Below are positions 54,309 through 64,000 of a stretch of DNA of 64,000 nt, piece by piece. This DNA comes from Branchiostoma floridae (taxonomy: Eukaryota; Chordata; Leptocardii; Amphioxiformes; Branchiostomatidae). The translations under genes and the position numbers were made by a program. Below the pieces are notes generated by a model, which saw nothing but the letters and a program-made list of their open reading frames with translations, was not told the DNA's origin and searched no databases. Each line of letters starts with the position of its first letter. The first letter of the stretch is position 1. The stretch is taken from contig NC_049980.1 of NCBI RefSeq assembly GCF_000003815.2, positions 6,674,828-6,738,827 of the forward strand, written 5' to 3'.

Positions 54309-57300
54309 CTATACCCTACTCCCAGATAGTTGGTCCTGAGTCACAATTCTTGAGGAATTCCTGCGACTCACTTCAACGTAGACCGTCGGCGTCAGGCTGT
54401 TCATCCGGTCCCGCTGCTCACTTCTCCTAAGGGACGACAGTCGGGTACACGCAGCCGCCTTGGTAGAGTCCAGTTTCCTGGCATACTCTTCAGGCTCCAA
54501 ACAAGCCTGGTACCAGTTCACCAGAAACGACTTCCCGGGTTTCCTCGTCACCACGCTCTTACCGTACACCACGGGGTTAACGCAGGCGTTGGACACCCCA
54601 AACAGGTACAGCACGTCGAAGATGATCTGGTTGATCGGGTACTCGTGCTGGAAGAAGAGGTGCCACATCATGACGCAGTAGAAGGGAGTCCAGCAGACGA
54701 AGAAGGTGGTGAGGATGCCGGCGGCCATCTGTAGGGTCCGGACTTTGGCCTTGGAGAAGAGGCGTTCCCGCTGACCGGTCTTGTTGCCAGTCTCCAGGTT
54801 GTCTAAAAGGGACAAACAAAGACAAGAAAAAGTATAGAACCTGAACTGCTCATCTACATTGTGTATAGGGTAGAATACTATCCTTATAGTCCCCATTCCC
54901 TTCCTACTATCCCTAATTTTACCGGACATTTCGCCTATTTCTCCCAACCCTTGCTTTCCCTCTTCAAAAGTCAAACTGTGTGATAATATCTCCCCTTGTT
55001 AATCTCTGCTCATATGGAAACGTCCTCATTTGCATAACTCCCCTGATTGGTTATCCTCCTAAATTAAGTTAATTGGCCACCTGTCTGTGGCGCGCGGGGA
55101 CAGGTGTAGCGCTGTGAATAGTGTGCCCAACGTAGAATACATACAGTCAAAACTGGTCGCGCACCACCTAACGTTACAGTCACAAGCCACATTAAAACAG
55201 TTCCGTCCATTTTCACATAGTTAACTCCACTCTGTCCTATGCAAACACCAGTCCCCAGCAATAATTTTCTACTTCTCAGTCCCTTGAGTGGTTGCTGAAT
55301 CCAGGTTTGTATTTGTAACTTTGTCTCGTTTGTTTATATAACACCTGTTGGCGACAACGTTGCGGATTTTCGACAAATTTTCCCTCGCGCTTACACTGAC
55401 ATGCGACGCATTTGCTAATGAAGCCCAGCTAAGCAGTTTTTTTTGGAAATCGTTCTTTAGTCATCGCATTAAAAAATGATAAAAATAAATGTTAGTAAGG
55501 TATCTACATAGGGATGGCGATACCGACTTCCGACGAACTTTAACCCAGTGAGAAAACAAAGACGATGCAGTTGTTGGGACAGATTGTTGAAGACCGAGAG
55601 ACTCGGTCGAAAATACTGGTTAATGAAATTTTTCGCAGTTGGAGAAAAGTTTATTTGTCAATAACCGCTTATGTGTTGTTTTGCTATGCATGTTTCTTTC
55701 TTCTTTTCATATATAACGCTAGTTGACCTTTATTCGCAGGGTAACCTATATCCGTTGTATCTAAAAACAGGATATTTAGGGATATCACGTTAATGGACGG
55801 CGGTTTCAAATTGCATTTTTTTTTCAACATAATGCAGTCTGAGACCACCGTCCGTCGACTTGATATCCACAAATACCCTGGTGTTAAATACAACGGATGA
55901 AGGTTACCCCGCGAATAAAGGTGAACTAGCGTTACATGTAGATACTCACTAGTTCCCCTCCAGTGCCTAAAGAGGCTGACGAAGATGCAGACGTAGCAGG
56001 CGACCATGATGACCATGGGTGCCGGGTACATGACCACGAACACCAGCATGTTGTACAGGTCCTCCTGCCACTCTGCCGAGTAGAAGTTGTACGTCACACA
56101 CTGGTGGAACGACGGTACGTACTGGTGAACCTCCACGTGGAAAATCACGGCCTGGGAAACGTAATGTTACACAGAATGTCAGCTACCATCATCTGAAAAC
56201 ATGCAGCCTGAAACGTAATGTTACACAGAATGTCAGCTACTATCATCTGAAAACATGCAGCCTGGAACGTAATGTTACACAGAATGTCAGCTACTATCAT
56301 CTGAAAACATGCAGCCTGGAACGTAATGTTACACAGAATGTCAGCTACTATCATCTGAAAACATGCAGCCTGGAACGTAATTGTTACATAGAATGTCAGC
56401 TACTATCATCTGAAAACATGCAGCCTGGAACGTAATGTTACACAGAATGTCAGCTACTATCATCTGAAAACATGCAGCCTGGAACGTTATGTTACACAAA
56501 GAGTCAGCAACTATCATCTGAAAACATGCATTCTGAACGTTATGTTACACAGAATGTCTAGATCTGCTACTATCTTTTGAAAACATACAGTCTATTTTTC
56601 AACTCCATACACACGTATTGGTTTCAAAACCACAATAGTGTGGACTGACAATGCATGTGCAACAACTAGGGGTGGGTACTGGTACAGGAAATTCAGGTCC
56701 AGGTATATGGTCCAGGTCCAGAGTATCGACCTGAACCTGGAACTAACTGTCTGTGAAAACTTGTGATTGGGAGATACAGTATACTGAAACAAATTAAAGG
56801 TCCAATTTGCTACAAAGAATCTGTCAATCGCAAATGCGTTGCACGTTAATGTGGTCGTAAGCCGGTAAGGGTAAATTTGTGGAATAATCGCAATTGAAAT
56901 GTTTGGTCGCAAACAGGTGCTAGGTGCAGCCCAGTGATATACGCGCTTTAAACAACAGTCAATGACAAGGAAGCCATAAAATATTGTAAACGGACACATT
57001 TCGCAGTGGTTACGTTAGCGTGGTTGAAACTGCCATTGAGGCTAGAATTTTACTGTAAAATTGGAAATGTTCGCTGTAGTTTTTTTTGTTTATTTTAAGT
57101 TTGCGGTGATGAAGAGTTCATCGCGAAAAATCATCACACAAACCACCGCAAATATTTCCCGTTTTACAGTCTGTTTTCATGTATTTCCCAACATCATGGC
57201 ATTCGTGCTCCATTCATAGTGCCACACATGCACCTGTCCCCGCACACCACGGCCAGGTGGTCAATTAACTCAATTTTACAGGATAACCAATCAGGGGAGT

Positions 57301-60300
57301 TATGCAAATGTACACATATGCTAATGAGGTAGGGGGAAAGGTGCACAGTTTGACTTTTGGGAGGGAAAACGGGAGGTAGTGGGGAGAAACAGGCGAAAAG
57401 TCGAGTAGAATAGGAATAGTAGGAAGGGAATGGGGATGTTCAGATGTGAAGAGGTGGGTAGTATCTTTACCCCACACACCCACCCTCTTATGGATATATT
57501 CTTTCCTTGCTCTCTGGTCAAGGATGGGGACTTTTTCCGCACCCTTGCCTCATTTTTCGGCGGTGTATGGTTGTCGCGTTGTGAACTTTCCACTATTGAG
57601 GTCAACATAATGACATTTAATATTATCTTACCTGCGGTATGCAAAAGATGAGGCTGAGCGCCCAGGACACGATGACCATGCTCCGAGCTCTCTCGGGAGC
57701 CTGTCCCTTCTTGAGTGGGAATGCGATGGCAACACATCGGTCCAGACTGATGCACACAGTGATGTAAGTGGACAGGTACAATCCCAGCATCTGCGTGGTA
57801 AACATTAGCTTTCAGTATATATACTAGTATTGTGGTCTAACGTGAGAGGGAGTATGAGGTAGCCCTCTCGCAGATTATTGCATACAAGCTATTACCAGAC
57901 ATTGAAACGTCCCCTGCAGTTCGAAATAAATGTGCTAGAGGGCCCAATCTCATGCCACCTATTCCCCGACTACAAAAGCTATCTACTAACCAAAATTCTG
58001 AACATCAGAATCAAAATTGGGTGCTCCACTGCAGTACCATACCTAGCCGTAAGGGGTGCTAAAATCTAACAGTTTTCCTTTGACTAACACCTGCAAATGT
58101 CACCAAGATCCATCCACAGACAATCCAATACATGCACCCGAAAACGTAACCTTCTTTGTGAGGGTATTAAAATTCAACAAGTACACTGTCACCATGTCAG
58201 CATTTCTTTCATTGCAACACGAAAGCTCACCTGGCCGTACTTGACGATCCTACACATGGTATCTCCCGCCCACCAGGAGACGGTGTAGGCCCAGATGGCC
58301 TCGGACGGCATGGTGATACACGTGACCAGCAGCTCCCCTACCGACAGGTGCAGTAACAGCAGGTAGATGCCGGACCTGCGCCGCAGCCGCAACGTCGCTC
58401 GGGCCTGCAGATGGTTTAAATCGGACGAAAAGAACAACGGTTGGTGCATGGAATAGTTGTTACAGTATTAGGCTAACGTCGCATTTCTATACCGGGCCCG
58501 ACCGGGCTGTTTGTGGAAACATAAGATAGAAATGCATACACGTAAAAACACTAATAATGGCAACGACTATTCTCTTTAGGTCTTGTGTAGTTTGGTGTCT
58601 TTTATATCATACTTTTCGTTCTCGAAAGTTGCTTGGCCGGGTCGCGGTTTGGAAATGTGACGCGTGCCTTAACAACAAACCAATACCATGTAACATTAAG
58701 GAAAATTGTGGACACCTTCGTCTATGAATAGTTTGCCGCATGAAAATGATTGCCGGGGGTTTGTGAATATAGATATATTTCGGTCTGTGTGTTTGTTCTT
58801 TTTATTTTCCGCAGTTTATATGAATAGTGTAGAGTGACCGGATGTGAGGCGGACGACAGTACATGTAATAGTGTAACGGGGATTGGCAGGATGGGAAAGT
58901 TGTCTTGGCCCCGGTCCAAATTTGCCCCCCAAAGATGAGGAGGTTGATTTGGCCTGGGTCCAAGGTTGTTCCCCAAAGACGAGGAGATTGATTTGGCCTG
59001 GGCCCAAGTTGTATAGACAGAAAAGCGAGATATCCACAATAATGAATCAAGCAGAAAATTCACAATCTCAATATCTTAACGAGGTATGGGATCTTCGATT
59101 TCTTTTACTAAGTTTATATTGCACAAATGCACTGCCTTTTGACAATGTCCTTCTGATCTCATTTCCATTGGAAGAAAGAGAAATGGAAATGGACCTCACT
59201 TTAGATCTCCGGCCTCATTGTGGCAAATGTGATAGGATGAATACGAACCGGGGGTCAAGCCCAAACGACAGAGCCCTCAACGAATTTCATACCTAAAATC
59301 ATTTTACATTGAGTATGTTCCGTTGACTCTTCAGTCATCATTTTGCATGTTATTCAAATTATAAAGTCAAGCGTTACAGAAATCCAATTTAGGTCACGGC
59401 GAGGTCGAAACATCCTCCTACGCAGGACAGCCAAACTGCCTGTCTGGATGTGCCCTGCTCTTTCAACCGTCACTCTTAGTTCCTGGGGACGTCCCCCCAA
59501 ACCAGCTGTCAGCCAAACAGAGAATAGACTTTTCGTTATTAAAAGCTGTCTCGCATGTATAAGGCNNNNNNNNNNNNNNNNNNNNNNNNNNNNNNNNNNN
59601 NNNNNNNNNNNNNNNNNNNNNNNNNNNNNNNNNNNNNNNNNNNNNNNNNNNNNNNNNNNNNNNNNNNNNNNNNNNNNNNNNNNNNNNNNNNNNNNNNNNN
59701 NNNNNNNNNNNNNNNNNNNNNNNNNNNNNNNNNNNNNNNNNNNNNNNNNNNNNNNNNNNNNNNNNNNNNNNNNNNNNNNNNNNNNNNNNNNNNNNNNNNN
59801 NNNNNNNNNNNNNNNNNNNNNNNNNNNNNNNNNNNNNNNNNNNNNNNNNNNNNNNNNNNNNNNNNNNNNNNNNNNNNNNNNNNNNNNNNNNNNNNNNNNN
59901 NNNNNNNNNNNNNNNNNNNNNNNNNNNNNNNNNNNNNNNNNNNNNNNNNNNNNNNNNNNNNNNNNNNNNNNNNNNNNNNNNNNNNNNNNNNNNNNNNNNN
60001 NNNNNNNNNNNNNNNNNNNNNNNNNNNNNNNNNNNNNNNNNNNNNNNNNNNNNNNNNNNNNNNNNNNNNNNNNNNNNNNNNNNNNNNNNNNNNNNNNNNN
60101 NNNNNNNNNNNNNNNNNNNNNNNNNNNNNNNNNNNNNNNNNNNNNNNNNNNNNNNNNNNNNNNNNNNNNNNNNNNNNNNNNNNNNNNNNNNNNNNNNNNN
60201 NNNNNNNNNNNNNNNNNNNNNNNNNNNNNNNNNNNNNNNNNNNNNNNNNNNNNNNNNNNNNNNNNNNNNNNNNNNNNNNNNNNNNNNNNNNNNNNNNNNN

Positions 60301-63300
60301 NNNNNNNNNNNNNNNNNNNNNNNNNNNNNNNNNNNNNNNNNNNNNNNNNNNNNNNNNNNNNNNNNNNNNNNNNNNNNNNNNNNNNNNNNNNNNNNNNNNN
60401 NNNNNNNNNNNNNNNNGGTTGAAAGAGCAGGGCACATCCAGACCAGGCAGTTTGGCTGTTGGATGTCCCTGCGTAGGAGGATGGGTCGAAGCGCCGTCTA
60501 GTGATATGAGAGGGGGGGGGGGGCTTCAACGTTCTGGCAAATGGGACTGTAGAACGTATTGCTGGAGTTCGACCTTCACTTTCTCATGTCATTGGTTGTT
60601 TTTATCTGGCTGGCCCACCTTGTCCCATATCAAACTAACGTGCGCTTTGCGAATACAAATACAAATGCAATTTCAATCTCTACAACTGGATATAAAACGA
60701 GGGTTTACTTCCGGACGTTTCGAGTGACATCCATCACTCTTCTCCTGCGTTACTAGAATGAACTGGCAGAACAATTAAATACAGGTACAGCTAACTAAAT
60801 TTAGTTGAACATGTAAAATCACTAACTCCTAAGGATCGTATGCAAATGATACATTTGAGTGACATTTACAAACGATTCATAGGAGTTAGTAAATTGACAT
60901 TGTAAACCAGTTTTTTTTCTTGTTTGCTGTACTTGTATTGAATGATTCTTTCAGATCATTCTAGTGACGCTGAAGAAAAGTGATGAATGTCACTCTAACC
61001 TTACAGAAGAAGACATGTCTTTTGACATTGACCTTCGTACAAGTACACTTCAGAATATAATCCGATTTCTTCATGTCCACACGAAATGACATAAAGACAT
61101 AAAGACGTATTGAACGACAAAGGAAACTATAGATAGCGCACTAATGGAGATTTGAATCGAATCAAACACCAAACCAGACCAAAGCACATTGGGCTTTTAA
61201 TTTCATTTTCTAACTGCCTATAAGGGAAAATATGTCTGAGGAGGCCTTGATTATACTTGACGAAATAGCACTAGTGAAGTTATGGCTGTAATTGTAGGAG
61301 TGCCATTAATTCGGTAGTTGTAAGCGTCACAATTATGGTAGCCTTGAGTTTAGTTGCCAACAAAAACTGAGCTACCATTCTACTGTCATGCTGTGCACTT
61401 CTTCGGATACAAGAATAAAAGCCTTACTTGCTGTGATACGATGTTTTGTCACATCAATTCTTGCTATGGTTTATATCATGAAAAATCGGGCATCTCTTTT
61501 TTACCCATTTTATTTTTCCCACCCTCTGGGTTTGATTTATAGTCTGTTGTGGATGTCACCCATAGAATATAATTCTTGTGGCCTAATGGACCAATCCGAT
61601 CCACCCACATACACATGTCAAAACGTAGAAATACAGAATAAATACAAATGTTTGACGGACATGCGGCCACTCTGTCATTGGTCGAATCGCTAATTGCCGT
61701 GCTATCATTGGTTGGACCACTAATTGTGATGGACATTCAGGATCGGTCTAGTATAGAAATGAGTCTTGTCCCTGGTGCTGAAATGTGAATAGCTGTACTG
61801 CAAGAGGTTTAAAGCCATTAGTGTGCGACTGGCGTATGAAAACGTTCATCCCCACAGAAGTCATTATCTTTTATCATTTCATCATCATGATAATCTATTC
61901 TTTATTAGGGAAGGTAATCGCTGGAGCGTTTTAGAAATATTGCAAGACAATTGATCGCGAAACGGGAATTACCTAAATATATGTGGAGAGGCTAAAGCAG
62001 CTGGATAATCGATTTCTAATAGGCCCTTTAAAAGATAACAATGCTAAATTGCGTAGTAAGTGGCAATATACTTTAAGCAGCAATTTCATTGATAAACAAC
62101 CCCCTGTTTCGAAATAAATTGGGAGGTACATTGTGGGTCGTTTGCTCGGCTCATCCCAATGCATATGTTGCCCTCCCTTCCTGAATTAAGGTCAATGCTA
62201 GACAAAACTTTATGCCAGTTATCCAATTGAATTTATCAATGCCTAATAATAGGAAGTACAGGAAGTAAGACACAGATTTGCAAGAACCGAACGGACTGCT
62301 TTAACTGACCGAATAACCTATATCTGGTATTACTAGTATATAAGTGGGTGAGGCATACTGTAGCAATTGAAACATCTTAAGCAGCTGTGAGGCGTGTACC
62401 ATGGCTACTAATTCGCGGACCAAGAAATTGGACGTCATTTACTTAAGATACTGTGACTTGTATATACACAAACCTTGGTGGAATTACAAACCAACACACG
62501 ACTCTATAGTTTCCTTACTTCCATCTCTGCAGAAGCCAATTGAAAGCTAACTACTAGGAAAACTCCTCCCATGGAATCCTAATGACAAAGGTAAAGTAGG
62601 TCACCAATTCTAAACTACTAATGACCAAGCCAAGAATCACTAGTATTAGTCTTCTCTTTGAGAACTTTCGGGTCGATACCTCCGACGCCAATCGGCTTAA
62701 GCGTTTGGCACACTCCTTGGCCATTCACCTCCCCGTGTCTGTACATAGGAAAATCGAACTGCTATGCCAAGTTTTTCTTCACTTTCTTTTCTTTCGCACT
62801 GGCCGTACTACCGTCGATTGGTCCTGCCTGCACGTTTTTGCACTACCTGATGTAATGCCAATATCATACTATATTAGATAAACGTCTGTAAACTGTCCTT
62901 GTTGCTTTTAGAAATGAGCCCTCGGCCTGATACAAAGAATGAAATATGTGAAAAAATGAATAATTGAAATACATTGTCTAGACGAAACCGATTGTGACAG
63001 AAACATGTCACTGAAGAATGATAGTGGATTCTACCTGAAATGTCTGACTTTTCCAAAATCATGTTCAGTTGCTTGAGTAACTGCTATTTGGCGTATCTTA
63101 TCACCTTCACGTTTAAACATCGAAGTGACTAAACATGTCAATGTGGAAAAGACCTGATTGACAAGACAGATTGTATGGTAGGTAATACTACCGGCCAAAC
63201 TTTGCAGGCGCTTCAATTATTTGATAGGGTAGGAAATATCAATGATGATAAGCAGAGCAGATAAGATATCGTTAATATCTACTGGGATAAAGTAGAAAAA

Positions 63301-63556
63301 CTTGAGACCGTTAACGTACCATGAACAAGTTGCCTATGGCCGCAATGACAAACAGGATACAAATGATGACGATCTTGGTCAGGGTCCACGTCGTGAACTC
63401 GGGAAGATTCAAGTCGCGATCCATGGTCTTGTTGTTTCTTGACGTCTCGTTGATTAACTCTGGATCAGAAGTCTCATTGAGAAAGTCTTGCAAGAAGACA
63501 TCCTCTCGGAAAAACACGCTGTCGTTTTCGGTTCGTGGTGACTGTGAAGGAGACAT
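54309..63556 (-). CDS. GnRH/corazonin/AKH-type G protein-coupled receptor, 5 coding exons
   Basis: Class A seven-transmembrane receptor, probably for a GnRH-, corazonin- or adipokinetic-type neuropeptide. Exons in reading order: 63556-63320, 58404-58231, 57790-57632, 56151-55950, 54802-54309; 421 residues. N-tail with NET, NET and NKT glycosylation sites; TM1 TLTKIVIICILFVIAAIGN; TM2 HLSVGELLVTCITMP; TM3 LYLSTYITVCISLDRC; QCVT in loop 2 (pairs with the TM3 Cys in DTMCRI); TM6 VCWTPFYCVMMWHLFF; TM7 SNACVNPVVYG; Ser/Thr-rich tail. ARxxTLxM before TM6, QCVT and the WxxxLYN spacing are GnRH-receptor-superfamily traits. The first coding exon follows an acceptor at 63581, so an upstream non-coding exon is expected. 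Odd: Glu103 in place of the TM2 Asp, and DRC at 154-156. The exact ligand cannot be told. Confidence 0.9.
55718..55935. mobile_element. GCTAGTTCACCTTTA-ended miniature element in receptor intron 4
   Basis: Inverted ends ACGCTAGTTGACCTTTATTC and GAATAAAGGTGAACTAGCGT-like; a second inverted pair inside (TTTAGGGATATCACG with TTGATATCCACAAA). It ends 15 bp from exon D, that is, right after the 5' splice site on the minus strand. Copies at 28958-29155 and 35296-35515. Confidence 0.8.
56152..56590 (-). repeat. 54-bp minisatellite carrying copies of a splice acceptor
   Basis: The word ACGTAATGTTACACAG starts at 56159, 56213, 56267 and so on, about eight copies of a 54-bp unit, the distal ones diverged. 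On the minus strand each unit contains AACATTACGTTCCAG|GCTGC, a copy of the true acceptor AACATTACGTTTCCCAG|GCC at 56152. The 54-bp unit is open as 18 codons. Confidence 0.92.
56664..56770. mobile_element. Partial hAT-like element
   Basis: Left end TAGGGGTGGGTACTGGTACA with AGGTCCAG repeats as in 15150-15525; the right end is not found. Confidence 0.55.
58905..59015. repeat. 44-bp tandem repeat in receptor intron 1
   Basis: TTGGCC starts recur at 58905, 58949 and 58993 with shared CCCCAAAGA(T/C)GAGGAG. Confidence 0.75.
59406..60490. repeat. Long inverted repeat flanking an assembly gap
   Basis: 59406-59467 (words CATCCTCCTACGCAGG, GCCAAACTGCCT, GGATGTGCCCTGCTCTTTCA) is found as reverse complement at 60417-60487. 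The gap 59566-60416 lies between, so the arms probably are the ends of a transposon or palindrome that assembly failed to cross. Frames spanning the N run are artefacts. Confidence 0.8.
59566..60416. other. Assembly gap (851 N)
   Basis: A run of N within receptor intron 1. Its odd length suggests an estimated rather than fixed gap size. Confidence 0.98.
60721..60998. mobile_element. Miniature element with GAGTGACATCCATCACT ends
   Basis: CGAGTGACATCCATCACTCT...ACTAGAATGA (60720-60760) is matched in reverse by TCATTCTAGTGACGCTGAAG...AGTGATGAATGTCACTC (60955-60993). A second inverted pair CTAACTCCTA/TAGGAGTTAG lies inside. Confidence 0.7.
61000..63319. other. Receptor intron 1, 5' half
   Basis: AT-rich, with the dispersed repeat 61340-61600 (shared with 21340-21690) and a copy of the CAGTTGCTTGAGTAACTGC repeat at 63030-63122. 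No exon seen. Confidence 0.55.
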
Positions 63557-63580
63557 CGTTTGGCGCGCGACTGCGGTCAC

Positions 63581-64000
63581 CTGAAAGAGTTGTTCAGGGT
63601 GTTAAACTCAGTGGTCATGTAATAGAATAAGTACTTATCTTCAAAGAAATTATAGAGCAAACATTTCTGAAACATCCGGACAAAATGATGACAACATTTT
63701 GATTTAAAATAGCGGATATGTTACTTACGGAAGTTAATCTACATGTAAAATTGTAATCCACCGTTTGGGATACCGATAATGATTTCAGCAAAAATGAACG
63801 CTGTCTTCCTGATGACGAAACTAAAATTGATAGTGTTGTGATTTCTTTCGTGATACATCTTCCTTCATGCGCACCATCTACGCACAAACACGCACACGCA
63901 CACACGCGCTCACTTACACACTCACTTACATACACACTTTTTCACACAGAATGAGCGTGAAGCATGGTCATTGTATCAAGCACGAATATCTGAAACGATA
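63581..64000. other. Upstream of the first receptor coding exon
   Basis: On the minus strand the exon is preceded by CTCTTTCAG, so this is probably intron. A CA-rich simple repeat lies at about 63880-63945. Confidence 0.55.

Noticed and set aside
57632..57790. Oxytocin/vasopressin receptor identity suggested by SLDRC
   Set aside because: Other landmarks (QCVT loop, RTLQM before TM6, TM7 SNACVNPVVYG) fit the GnRH/corazonin/AKH branch better; DRC alone is not decisive.
59343..60727. Long frames of 298-391 codons on both strands
   Set aside because: They are made almost wholly of N from the assembly gap.

Overview
The window is eukaryotic, intron-rich and AT-leaning. It carries three multi-exon animal genes, abundant short DNA transposons with inverted repeats, tRNA-derived SINEs and decayed non-LTR retrotransposons. 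The gene set (an acyl-protein thioesterase, an MDC1 orthologue with FHA and BRCT domains, and a GnRH/corazonin-family receptor) and the repeat style fit an invertebrate deuterostome. A cephalochordate (amphioxus, Branchiostoma) is my best guess; this is inference, not proof.

Layout. 1-4060: two abutting satellite arrays (206-bp and 214-bp units), interrupted by a Harbinger-like element. 4229-4745: a TTAA-flanked element. 5485-25728 (+): LYPLA gene, seven coding exons giving 226 residues, with introns full of miniature transposons and two LINE fragments. 25729-29940: no gene seen; dispersed repeats and a SINE. 29949-52992 (+): MDC1 gene, 25 coding exons giving 1708 residues, preceded by an E2F-type site. 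54309-63556 (-): a seven-transmembrane receptor, five coding exons giving 421 residues, convergent with MDC1; its 5' end probably lies beyond the window. Assembly gaps: 24132-24231 and 59566-60416.

The three genes do not form a pathway. LYPLA removes palmitate from proteins, MDC1 scaffolds the DNA double-strand-break response on phosphorylated H2A.X, and the receptor probably senses a neuropeptide. All exon joins were worked out by hand from conserved protein sequence, GT-AG (one GC-AG) sites and reading phase; every join keeps the frame.

Most interesting points: (1) MDC1 carries a greatly expanded array of T-Q-A-Y motifs (12 copies, against four TQXF in human MDC1), the kind of site that when phosphorylated docks the ubiquitin ligase RNF8; (2) the receptor gene has a 54-bp minisatellite whose unit includes a copy of the adjacent 3' splice site, giving an array of decoy acceptors; (3) a remnant of the LYPLA exon 4 start, with an early stop, lies 310 bp upstream of the real exon; (4) several elements sit between 26-46 bp direct duplications, far longer than normal target-site duplications; (5) the receptor has Glu in place of the conserved TM2 Asp, and DRC in place of DRY.
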